Assembly: GCA_014898425.1 (NCBI GenBank)
Contig: RCSZ01000008.1
Span: forward strand, 248,001 to 312,000
DNA from: Botryotinia globosa
Taxonomy: Eukaryota > Ascomycota > Leotiomycetes > Helotiales > Sclerotiniaceae
Direction: 5' to 3'
DNA length: 64,000 nt
Shown here piece by piece: positions 1 through 13,612 of this stretch. The notes below the pieces were generated by a model, which had not been told where the DNA came from, ran no database searches, and worked only from the letters and a program-made list of their open reading frames with translations. Positions within the stretch are counted from its first letter, which is position 1. Every line of letters begins with the position of its first letter. Both the position numbers and the translations under genes were made by a program.

Positions 1-3000
1 TATAATACCACTCCAAAAAATAATATCAAAAAGAAAATAAATAATAATATTATAATTCAATAAAGAAAATAATATATAAAAAATATAAAGGTTTTTTTTA
101 TATAAAAAAACTAAATAAAAAGATATTTATAAATCTCAATTAATAAAGGAATTGGGTTTTTTGATAATCAGAAAATTAAATCAATTTAATAATTTAATAG
201 AATATTTTGTAAATTCTTATTATTTTATAATAGATTATTTATCATTTAGATTTCGAATACATTTTATTAAAATTTTTAGAAATATAAAATGTTCTATCTT
301 CTTTGAATATTATTATATCAGGATTTATTACTAATTTTATTTTTTTAATAAATTTGAATTATAAAAATGAATTTCTTACTTCTATAATATATCTTTATAT
401 AATTCTTATAAACATTCCAATCATATTATCCCCAATCTTCATATTTATAATACCTACAATTTCTATATTTCCTATATCCACATTTATAAAGTCTAATATA
501 TTTTCAATAATAATAGGGATATCGAATTCTACTCCTTTTTAAATTATTTATAAAATACTAAATATTTCTTTTTCTTATATTTATTATATATTATACAAAA
601 AATATAAAATCAAATCTTTTAAAATATTTCTTTTCTTTTCTAAATCAAATAATAATAAATACCAAAATAAAAATAAGAAAATAAATAATAAAAACCCTTA
701 GGTTTTTTATTAAATCTCTATTATCCCTTTATATATAATTATTATATTTCGATTTAAAAATAACATTTAAAATATATCACATATAATATACCATAAAATT
801 ATTATTGATTTATTGATTACACCTTATCATTCAATTTCTTTTATTCCTTTTTTTATTTATAAAACTTTTCAAATTATTTTATATAAAACTTTATTATTTG
901 TTTTTAATAATATATTAATATTTAGTTATTATATTCCTAACCCCAAAAAAAATTCCTTTTTTGATTTGAAAATTTTATATTTTAATCAAAAGATTTATAT
1001 AAAAAAAATTAATAATTAAACGAATTCTTTTGAAAAGTTTTATTGAATTAATAAAAATCCTAATTATTAATTCAAAAGATTATAGATTATAACCACTCAA
1101 TTTTCACCAAATCAATACAATAATAATATTAAAAAAAAAACTCTCAAAATTCTAAAAATAATAATACAAATAAATTAAAAATAAAATTATTTTATTAATT
1201 ACAAAAGAAATATATAATAATAATAAAATAAATATTATTAATTTTGAATATTCTTTTTTTCTATCAAACTTTTTAAAATAATAATATTGAAAATCTAATT
1301 CTATTATAAAATCCTTTAATTACACTAATATAATAATAATTCTTTAATATCATTTATATATTAATTCAAAAAGAATTTTTATAAAGAATAAAATATTATA
1401 AAAAACTTAACATTAATTTCATAAATTTAATTCTAATAAGAATTCTATTAATATTAATCCTAAAATTTATAAATTAATATTAAAAGTTTACAAAAAACAA
1501 TAACAAAAATTAATACATTTAACAATAATATATAATATATTAACATCTGAAAAATTATATTCTTATTTTTATCAAAACAAACAATTATAAAAATAAAAAA
1601 AATAAATTCAATTTTGAAAAAAGAATAATTTATTATCAAATACTAAATGAAATCCTATTATATTATAATTTTCTTTTTTCTCGAATTTTATATTAATAGT
1701 TTTTCTTTTTTATTATATTCTTTCAATACTCTTTTTATATTATTAAAATTACAAAAGATTTCCTATATATCTTCCATTAACTAATAGCTCTTTTATCAAA
1801 CTAAATATTAAAAATCTCTTCCCCTTTTTCTATACACTATAATTCATTCTACTTTATATTTAAAATAATTATCTATTTCTTTTAATAACAATAAATCTAT
1901 AACATTTAATTATTTATATTATAATTCTAATAAAAATATATAAAAGATATTATAGATTTTATAAATTAATAACAACTTAAATTCATATACTTAATTATTA
2001 ATTTTTATATCTATTATTAAAAAAAAGCTTATAAATCTATCTGAAAACTTCTTTTTTAATTAAAATTATTTAATATTCCAAATACTCAATATTACTTTAT
2101 TTCTAATATTATATTAATATAAAATCATATTTTCTATCTTATTTATTTTATAATTGATAACTATTTATTATAATTCTTTAAATTTTTTTCTTTCTTCATT
2201 AAATAAAACAATTTATTTACATATAATTAAAATTCTTTTTATAATATCAATATTCTTATTAATATAACTAAAAATAAATAGAAATTTATATATTACTTAA
2301 AAAGAAATAATATTTATAATACTATACCATATTACATTATATATAAATTCTATAAATAATAATAATGATATCCAATTGTTTTGATAATAATTGATATAAT
2401 AATTAATATAATAAATCAGATTCTGATTTTGCTTTTTTATTTGATTATTGATTTGTAAATAAAATATTATTGCAAACTTATATTATATTTTTAAATAAAA
2501 TAGGAAATTATTTCAAAATTTGTTTACAAATTATAATTCCTTATTTGAAATAATACTCTTTAAAGTTTTGAAATTTTTGAATACACTTTATATCAATATT
2601 TATATTAATTCTAATAATATAATTAATTTGATTACAGAAATATATCAAACAAATTTTGTAAATTTATCTACAATTATTAAAATTATATTATAAATATACT
2701 TATCTAATTTTAATAGAAATAAATCTATAATAAAATCTATAATTATTTCTTTTTAAAGATTATAAAATATAAAAAAGGTTTATAATTCACTATATAATTT
2801 ATATCTTTTAATAACAATTTATTAATATATTACATATATCTGAATATAATTCTTAATATCTTTTTTTATTAAAAATTAAAAATATTTTGATTTTAAAATT
2901 TCAAATGTTTTTGTAATATTCTAATATCTATCTATAAAAATATTATAATAAACTTCTAGAATTTTTATTTTTAAAATGAAATTTAACAATATATAAACAT

Positions 3001-6000
3001 TCCTATAATATATAAAAAAACCTATCAATATTTATTTATTAAAATAAAACGATTTTAATAAAATATAGTTTTTGATTTAAATATTTTTTATTTTTTACAA
3101 AACCATTATTTTATTAAAATTATAATAAAATAGATTTTATTATTTTAAATATGAATTCAAACACTATTTCATTTTTTATTAAAATATAAACTATCTAACA
3201 AAATATTAATTATTTATAATTAATTTCAATTAATAAATACAATTATTTATAAAATAATAGATTATATTCTTCCCTTTATAAAAGATTTATAATATTATAT
3301 AAAAACTCTATTGTTTCAATAAAAATATTTTGAAATAGTTTTATCATTATTGATTTGTTTTTCAATTTATTTTGAAATATAAATAATATATTATTAATAT
3401 CCTTTATATTTATTATGTAATCTAAACAATATAACAATTAATTAATAAGATTTACTTTTTCTATTCTATATTTTATTTCGAAATTATATACTATCAAGAT
3501 TTCAATCTATCTAATTTATCAATTATTCAAACTTTTTTTTTATAAAATATTAAAATATATTATAATTTGATATAATTATAATAATATATCGATTGTTTAT
3601 TACATAATAATATTATTTTATAAAAACAATATATATAACCAATAGTTTTTAATTATAAATAAAATATTATTATTTTATTGAAATTAGTTTTTTCAAATAA
3701 AATACAATAAAATACTATTATTAAATTAATATTTCTATAATCTCTTCAAAAAATAATTAAAATAATATACAATTTAATACAAACATCAATATATCAATTT
3801 CAAACATTATACAAAATAATAAATTAAAATTAAAATAAAAACTTCTTTTAATATTTCAAATACCTTTTAAATTTTATCTATCTATTTGAATACTATTACT
3901 ATTTTCTTTTTATAAATACTTTTTGTTAATATAATTATATTATAAACTATCATTAAATAAACTCTAATAAATCGATAATAAAAGTTTACAAAACTAAAAA
4001 ATATTTATATATCTCTCAAATAGTTTAATACAAATTATTCAATAATAATCTGAATTCAATTAAATTCTATAATTATATCCACAATTGAAATAACAAAACC
4101 TAAAAATTCAATTTTATTAATATAAAAAATATATTTCTTTAATTTGATATAAAACTTATATTCAAAAAACTATATAAAAATTCTTTAAATATCTATTATA
4201 TATATAACTCAATCTTTGAAATAAATAAAGATATTATCAAAATATACTATACAAATATTATCTACTAAACTTATTAATATTTAATTTATATATATCTAAA
4301 ATATAATTAAAATATTAATCAAATCGAAAAATATTATGTTATATTTATATTAATCATATCACATACAGAACACTATTTTCTATTTATCTCCTATTCAAAT
4401 ACAAATATAATAATATACATTTCTTAGATTTAATTTGATAAATATAATATTTTGTTGAAAATGATTTAAGAATTCACTAATAAAAAACAAAAGGATTCTA
4501 TCCTTTTTTATAATTCTATTTAATTTCTTATAATTGATATATAATCAATAATCTTCCTTTCTTTTAGAAATAAATATAATTAATATCTTTATAAAACTAA
4601 TAGATTATTTTATCTATTCTTTTTTTTAATATTTATTTAAATATTCTTATAATATTATAGATTCTTGTTTTAATAAAATATAAATTGAATTCTAAAAAAG
4701 TATCAAATCAGATTTGAAATCAATACAATATTTTATTAGATAATAATCAAATAAAAATTATTTTTGTTTTTTAAAAAAATATTTTTATATTTCTTAAATT
4801 CTTTAAAAATAATAAGCAAAGAAAATATAAATATTAAACAATTATTTTTGTTTTTCTAGAATAACACTTTGTCTTCTAAAAATATTATAAAAACTTAAGT
4901 TTTATTTTTTATTTCTTTATAAAACTTTTTTATTAGAATTATTTTTAAATTATCAATTTGAAATCGATATCAAAATAATATTGATTTTTAATCAATATTA
5001 AAATTAATTTCTTATAATTAAAAAAAATCTAGAATTATATCTATTCAAAATAAATCTAATATTATTAATATAAATTCATAAATATAAATCCTTTATTTCT
5101 TTTGAATATCTTTTATTTCAATAAAGAAAATGTGATTTCTATACAATACTATCACAATACCATTTGCAAACACAAACGAGATTCCTTTTTGAAAAGATTT
5201 CTAATTCTATTTAATATATTTGTTTTATTAAATAATATTAGTTTATATTTCTAAATTAATAAAACACTAGAACACTATTAATTTACTTTTTATATTAAAA
5301 ATCATTATAATTATAAATATTATTTATTCTTCCTTTTTAAAATCTAATATCAATAGGATATTTATTATTATTATTAGATTTAAATGTTTTTTGTATAAAT
5401 AGATTCGAAAAATTTATTGTTTTATAAATAACTAATTTTATTATAACTTTTATTATAACATTTATATACTCAAAATCTCTAGTAATAGATAATATAATAT
5501 CCCTTTTATTGATATCAATAGTATTAAATCATATATATATAATTTATATATAATAAATAAATGAAAGATCTATTAATCTTATTCGAAATATATTTTAAAG
5601 ATTGATTTAATCCTTGATTTTCATTATTTGTATTTATAAATTTATTAACTCCTTAATAAAAACATTTATAAAAATTTCTATCCCAAATTAGAAATTGATT
5701 ATACTTTTGATTACAATACAATTTCCCTATTTCGAATCTTTAATATATTCTATTTACACTTTCTAATTTACAAACTTATTTTATAAAATTACTATATATT
5801 TCAAATTATTATAAGAATTTTATTATCTTTCAAATTATTTTAAATAGAAATTCTAATAAAGGTTTTTTCTTTCAAATATTATTCATTTTTAAATTAATAT
5901 CCTTTTTTAATTCTTTTAAATAAATAATAAAATATTTATTATTTCATTCTCTTTTTGTTTAATATATATTATTTTCTAAATTAATAATCATTATCAAGAT

Positions 6001-7609
6001 TTTTTATTTATAATTATATTATATATATATTTTTTGAAGTTTTTTTAGTTTATTTATTTATTAATTGATTTATTTTCGTATTAATATTATATTACTAAAA
6101 ATTGTTTTTCAAAATATTAAATAATATAATACATTTTCTTTTTATTAATTATAAAATAATATCCTTTATCAAATCGAAATATAATCTTTATTTAAAAAAA
6201 AGTTTTTTATATCTTTAATATCTTTTCCTTTATATTACTTTAATTTTTATAATTTCAAAGATTTTTTTAAAAAGAAAATGAAATTTTAATAGATTATATT
6301 TGATATAAATATTAAATCATTATAAACAATTGAAATAAATATATATAAAATATTATTTATAATTATTTTATAAATCTTTTTTATAATTATTATATCTTTC
6401 TATATTTTTTGAAATTATTAAATTAAAATTTTATTTTTTTTATTAATTAATTATAATAGAATTTTTTGTATATCGATATTAATATTTTGTAGGAATTGAT
6501 TAATATTTTTATTTGATTAGGATAAAATTATATTATATGATTTTATATTTATAATATTACTAAGAATTCTTTTTATAAAAACTATAATAATATCAATAAT
6601 TAATTAATAAATAAAGTTTTTAAAATTGATAGATTGTTTTTAAAAAAAAATAAAAAGAATTATTAAAATAAATAATAACAATAAATCAATTTTAAATATA
6701 TTTTGAAATAAAACTTTTCATTATTTCTTTAAAATTGTTAAAAATATATAATTTATAGCAAATAAATTGATTTCGATATAAAAATTTAAAATTAGAGATT
6801 AGATTTTCAAAATATCTCGAAAAAGAAAGGAATTTGTGAAATATTCTGAAACAAAGGAGTTTGTAATACAAAAAGGGCTCGAGGGTCTCCCACCACATGA
6901 TCTCACATGACTTATAACCTTATAACCTTGACAACCATCTAACTTAATAGCTAATAATAATAATACAATATTTTTTAAATTTGATTCTTAAATGAAATCT
7001 TTATTAAGATTATTATTAATCTATTTATATACAATATCAAATTTCAATATTGATAATAAATGATTTTTAAAATTGAATAACTTCTTTCCCAATATTAGCT
7101 TAATCTTATAATCCTATATTCAATATAATAAAAAAGTATTTGTATAATATAAAAGAAATATAGATAATTTCTTTTGTAATTAAAAAGAAAGTTTCTATTC
7201 AATTTTGATATTATTAAATTCTGTTTTCTTAATTAGAAACTTGGAAATATTTGTTTTTAAGGTTTTATATAAATAAGTTGGTTTATAATAATTCTAAACA
7301 AAATTATATAAATATAATAATAATTGAATGAAAGTTTTATTTAGATTTCTTTTATCAAATAGAATATTCTTGTATTTTTATTTATCGAAATAAATTTCCT
7401 ATAGTAAAATAATTATATTGAAAAAGATTTTATTATTTATAGCTTATTATCTATTATCTAATCAAATTTATTCCAAGTAAGTTATATTATATAATATAAT
7501 TCTATTAATAGAAGGAAACGAAATTTGAGGTTTATAGTTAATGAATATCCTTTATATTTGGTTTATAATTTTATTAAAAATTGATAAAGATAGCTTATAC
7601 TTCAAATAT
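1..7609. other. Gene-free AT-rich (RIP-type) DNA
   Basis: No coding region can be supported. The DNA is almost entirely A and T, and open frames are short, low-complexity and dominated by Ile, Asn, Phe, Tyr and Lys, as expected from composition alone. From about 1,000 to 6,400 the plus strand keeps C but is very poor in G (many 60-base lines have 5-10 C and 0-2 G). That is the pattern left when RIP-type deamination falls mainly on one strand. A small GC-richer patch lies at about 6,866-6,940. I could not match this stretch to the repeat families further right, so it is probably a different mutated transposon. Confidence 0.75.
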
Positions 7610-7759
7610 TGTCACGGCGCCAACTACGTTGCCTTCGTGCCTTAGGCACGAACCCTTAGCGTGCCCTTAGCGTGCCCTACTTCCTATAATAGGGCCTCAA
7701 CCTTTCATAGCACTTAGAACCCTTATGGTACAATATAAGTCTTTACCTGTACCTTGACA
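7610..7759. mobile_element. Short solo LTR with 5-bp target duplication
   Basis: This 150-bp unit begins TGTCACGG and ends CCTTGACA, so its termini form the TGTCA/TGACA inverted repeat usual for LTRs. It is flanked on both sides by AATAT (7,605-7,609 and 7,760-7,764), a 5-bp target-site duplication. It is much richer in G and C than its surroundings, so it escaped RIP or arrived after it. Inside are a palindrome (TTCGTGCCTTAGGCACGAA) and two tandem copies of an 11-mer, CCCTTAGCGTG. No internal retrotransposon region or partner LTR was seen, so a solo LTR is the simplest reading. A small non-autonomous element is the alternative. Confidence 0.72.
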
Positions 7760-7764
7760 AATAT

Positions 7765-10700
7765 TGATATTAAAAGTGATAATAGATAATCTCGTTTTAG
7801 CTTAGTTTATTATCTATATTAATTAATAATCTTTTTTATTAGAATTATATGTATATCTTAAAGATTTTCTATTATTTATATTTATATATAAAGGCTTTTT
7901 TTACAAGTTTTTATAAAATAATAATTCAAATTTAGTGTAAATATTGCTTTAATATTCAATTCATTTTTATTATTAATAATAAACTTGTATTCTTTATTCT
8001 TTTTGAATTCATTTTTTATATATAATAATTAATAAATGTTTAATATTCTTAAAGCTTTTATATAAAACTGTTCCTGAATTATTAACAAATTTGTGATTGA
8101 TTGTAATAAATGAATTATTAATATCAGAACTATATATAGTATCTCCTATAAACAATATTATATAGTATAATAAATCGATATAAAAAAGAAAGTTATATTT
8201 GATTAATCTATATACAAATTATAATATTAAAGCTATAGCAAATTAAAGATAATTGATGTATTAGGAAATAATTTAATAATAAAAATAATTACATGTTATA
8301 ATATAGATTTACAACTATATTTATAATAAAATATTTGATAATAATATTTATAATTTCATTATTTATTAAACAAAATTCTTTTTAATAAAACAAGATTTAG
8401 ATATATATTCTATTTTTAAAAATAAATGAATAATCAATAAATACTTTTTCAAAATATTTACTATCAATTAAACTAATTAAATCAAATATAACATAATATA
8501 CTGAGAATATAATAATTTTAATAAATAAAGATTTACTATTTATAATATTAAATTACAAAGACTTTTTATTAATTATAATTTATTTTATTTATTCAATATT
8601 CCTTAATAATCTTTACAAACGACTTAATATAGAGATTAAACTTTTTCTATATAATAATTAATCGAAAATATTAATATATTTTGAAACAATATATTGAATA
8701 TATTCTCTAAAAATATTAATAAATTGATTTCAATAAATCCTTAAAATATATTCAAATGTTATTATTATTTTGAATAGAACATAATATGAATATTATTATT
8801 ATTATTATAATCTCTTTAAAAGCTATATTTCTGAAAATCATTTTGATTATTAGTGTATTGATTATTATAAATAAAGAGAGTGTTTTTATATAAACTATAA
8901 TTATAAAAACCTTCTTAGAAATCTATAGAATCGAAATCCCTTTTAATTGTTCACTATATATTCAGTTGTTTTTTAATCTTATAATTCTTTATCGAATAAT
9001 CAGGTTTCTTATAATAATAATATAAGCCCAATTAATATTCCTTTTTTCATTATTAATCTTATATCTTAAAAATATTAAGATCTATAAGGTTTAATAATAT
9101 TAATATAATGGATAATAGATTAATTATAGTTATATATAACTATATAAAATCTAAATTTATTCTCGATTTTATTAAATATTTATTTTTATATAAATTCTGA
9201 TTTTATACTTTGAACTTTTTCTTTTAATTTTTAATATGAATAAGAAAACAAAGATTGGAATTTTATATAAATAATTACTAAAGATTGTATAAAACTTTAA
9301 TTTTTATTATTATAATTATTTTATATAATTGCTTGGAATATATAATATCAAGATATTTAATTGAATATAAAAAGCTCAGAAAGATATTTTATTAATTATC
9401 TTAAATTTATTCAATTGAATTGAGATTTAATATACTATATCAATTGAAATATAAAGCTTATCAAGCTTATTAAAAAAAGATTTATTAATAATATAAATCA
9501 AAATATTATAAATAATATTATTTATATCAATCAATCTTTTCTAATATATATAACTATTAATAAAAAAAACTAAATATAAAAGCTTTTTTCTTTTTATATC
9601 AAAAATAATCGAGTTCATTATTTAACCAAATTCTAAACCTTGTTTTTATACAATATATTCCTTTTATTGAGATATTAATTCTGTTTTTGTTTGAAAGGAA
9701 TTAGAATTTCTCAAAGTTTAATATCGATTGATTTCTTTTTGAATAAAAGCGATTTAGGCTTATAATAATTCAAATAGTTTGTTTTGAATATATACTTGAT
9801 TGTTTATAATAGTTTTAAAAACTTGCTTTTCTATCAGATTTTATTCAAACATTTATTCAAAAATAAAAAGAGAATCGAATATATTATTAATAATAGTATA
9901 TATATAATTAAAATAATCCTTTTGATTTTGTATTAATATTGATAAAGGAACAAAACTATAAAGATTATAATTCTAAAGGTTAGATAATTCTTCTGCAATT
10001 TATTACTATTAATTAAAAGCATTATTAATCTCAGCTCGAAATATCTTAAATAAAGTAAGTAATAATAAACAAATGTTTGAAATATCTAATATATTAGCTA
10101 TAATAGAAAAAACAAAGATAAAAACGAAGATAAATATATAAAAAACTAGCTTTAAATAAATAAAAAGTTAGAATAAACATTTTCTTTTCAGAATCAGATT
10201 GCTTTTATTGCAAAAAGATTCTTTCAAAGATAGAATATACTATCATAATATGATTAAAGTGCTAAATAAAATATATAATATTCTATAAGATTGTATAGAA
10301 GGAGGCGAGAAGGCGCCAACTATATAGAGAATGGATGCCTAAGGTATTCACATAACTACGTATTGAACCCGTGACATTTTGTTTCTAAATTTAAATAATA
10401 AGATAATAATAATAAATAAAGCTTTTATTATCAATGAAATATATATTTAAATTAAGAAAATCCTAATCTATATCAAATCCTCCAATTACAACATTAATGA
10501 ATATATTAGCAAGATTATTTAAATCATTTCATTTATTGAAATAATCTATCTTTTTATATACTTTAATATTAATAGTCTTTTTTAGTTTATTAAAAAGAAA
10601 TATATTGTTTTTTAATACAATACTAATTATTAAGAATACTATATTCCAATATAATACAAATAGATCCCTTTTTATATTTATGATAATAATAAAATGGAAA

Positions 10701-13612
10701 AATATATAAGTCCTACCAATATTAATTGTATTACATTTGTTCAATATATTAATTATTATAGGCTATTTAAGGTTAGTTATAATAATTGTTTTATTACTTT
10801 ACAACAACGAAATAATAATATTTACTTTTTTTTCAAAAATGAATTCAAAGTTATTCGGAAGATAAAGAAGATTTAATACAAAATAACTAATTCAATTATT
10901 AAATTTATAGAAACCGAAAGATCTAATATTCCTATAATTATTATTATTATATATAAATAAATAAAAGCCTTCCCTATATTTAATCGATTCCTAGTTTAGA
11001 AATAATCTGAAGTTTTTATAATTATAATTTAAATGTTTATTCTCTTATTATTGAAAACTCTTAAAAAAAGAAAGATAGAACTTTTCTAGTATTTAATTAA
11101 TAAATTAAATATTTTGGAAATAAAACAAAGCTTTTATTAATATTAATACAATATTTTAAACTCTATAATAAAATTTGCATTTAATTATTTAGATAATATA
11201 ATCTTCAAATTTATTAAATCAATATTGATAGAAGCATTTCTATATATATAATAATTCTTATTGTTTTTAATTTTTAATAAATTGATATTATATATATTTA
11301 GAAACTCTAAATATTTATAAATATATAAATATAAAATCTTTTGGATTATGATTGCTATATTATAATAAACTTCTGTAATCTTACAAATCTTTAAAAGTTT
11401 AATTAGTTTTGGATTATAATATATATATATAAAAATATAAATCTATATATATAATAATATCAATTTATTTACAATAGAAATTTGTTTTGAAATGATATAA
11501 CTAAGAATATTATTTTCAATTTATATTATTAACTAAATATGAATAAAACAATAGATTATATCTTTTATCTTATTCTATTAATATATTATCTCATAAAAAA
11601 CAATTTCAATATTTAGTATTACATTTTTGAATTAAAAATATAATTGGAATATTAAGGTTTAAAATTTATATATTAATCTAATAATAATAATATAAACTTT
11701 TTAAATATCCTTAATAACTTCATTTATTGAATAGAATATATTATTGATCTCATCTTTTCTAATATTCCTTTTACTAATATCATTATTATTAAGAAAGATA
11801 TATATAATAATTTAGATTATAAGATTTAGATTTCTATTATTCTAGGATAAAGTATTATCGTTTTAAAATAATATCACTACAAAATCTTGAAATCAAAATT
11901 AAATAAACTTTTTATCTTAATTTAGATTGATATAATCTATTTCTTTAATTCTTTTTCCTTAATTAATAAATAAATAATTGAAATATATATTATCAATTTT
12001 ATAATAATGAATTTTGCTATATATATATTTAACAAATCCAATAAAAAAGATAAGAAAATAATATTATAATAAATCTTTGAATATAAAAAAACCTATCAAA
12101 ATCATTTTCATAAATATACCTTTGAAAAGGAAATTCTATTAATAATTTGAGCTTTTTATATTGCAATATATCAAGTGAAATATAATTGTTAAAAGAATAT
12201 GATAAATAAAATTAGAAATAATAAGAAGTTTTATAAAATTATTAATTTACATAAATTAGAAATTCATTTGAAATCATTATTTTTATATATTGATAGTATT
12301 TTTATTGAAAATATTATAGAAAAGGTTAAGGTTTTATATTATAAACTTAATTACTTATTTCATTTATAATATAGAAACTATTTTTTTCTAAATACTAAAA
12401 GTCATTATAATTACTATAGATATTCAAAAAGTTTTTGATACTCTTTTTAAATAGCAATTTTTTTAAAAAAAAAATTAGATAAGATTAATCCCTAATCTTT
12501 TTGAAACTAATAGATTTCTATTTTATCAATCAATCTATTTGAATAAAATTAAAGAATTTGATTATATTCAATTATAATATAAAATATAAAGTATTTTAAA
12601 GCTTTTCTTTTTTTTCGATATTATATATATTATATTATGAATATAAATTTTATTCAAATATCAATTATTATTATCGAAAAAGGAATATGATTAGTTTTAA
12701 AATAATTAGGAGTTTGATTTGATTATAATCTTATCTTTAAAAGATATATATCAATTTAGATTATTAAAATTAGAGTAATTATATATTACATTTGTAATTT
12801 TACAAAAACAATTGATAAATCTTTAGTTTTAATATTATATAAAAGAATAATTACTTATATTACTCTTTTTTTTATTTATAGAATAGAGATATAGTATGAT
12901 AACAAAACGAAATCATTTTTTATTTAATATATTAATTGTAATCTTATTATTTCTTTTTAAGTACAATTATATATTAATCTTTTTAAACAAATATTTATTT
13001 TTATAATTAGAGATATTCTTTTTATATAAAAAAAACTATACTTATTATATTAAAAATTTAAAATTCGAATATCCCCTTAATCAATATCATATTAAATAAT
13101 ATCAAACTTTATTTTGTTATATATATTTAAATAATAAATATCTCATAATTGATAATTCATTAAATATTATTTTCATTTATTATTAAAGGTAAAGGAATTA
13201 GATATTGATAAACTTTTAAAACAAAAATTCAGTATTTAAAAATTCTTTTTTTTTATATTATATAATTTATATTAAAATCTTTATATTTCTCATTAAAATA
13301 TAAAATTTATTTAATAAAGAATATTAATCAAAAAGTTGCTTCAATTAATTTTAAAAAATAATAATTCCAATTCCTTTCCAATAAGTTTTCAATTTTCTTC
13401 AATAGTTTTAAATAAATCAAAAATGAAAGGAAATTTATAGAGTATGAGTATATAATTTATTAAAATGAAAAATAACTTATTATAGATTTCAATATAATCA
13501 ATTTTATTTTTAAATCTATTCAAAATCTGGGATCTATTTCAAAACCTATTATCAATAAAGTTGATATTATAATTAGAAAACTTAGTTTCTATTTAAAGTA
13601 ATACTAATAATA
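7765..13612. other. Gene-free AT-rich DNA with one GC-richer patch
   Basis: This is strongly AT-rich sequence without a supportable gene. Parts keep G and lack C on the plus strand (for example near 12,180-12,240), the opposite bias to 1,000-6,400. A GC-richer patch at about 10,300-10,377 contains GGCGCCAACTA, which also occurs in the solo LTR at 7,610-7,759, and it ends CCCGTGACA, the complement of an LTR-like TGTCACGGG start. I found no matching left terminus or target duplication for it, so it is only a possible LTR remnant. Confidence 0.65.

Noticed and set aside
6866..6940. GC-rich patch ending AACCTTGACA as another solo LTR
   Set aside because: No matching start with a 5-bp duplication could be found on either strand.
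7610..10377. A single 2.8-kb element from TGTCACGG to CCGTGACA
   Set aside because: The AATAT duplication shows that the left end belongs to a complete 150-bp unit, and no duplication flanks 10,377.
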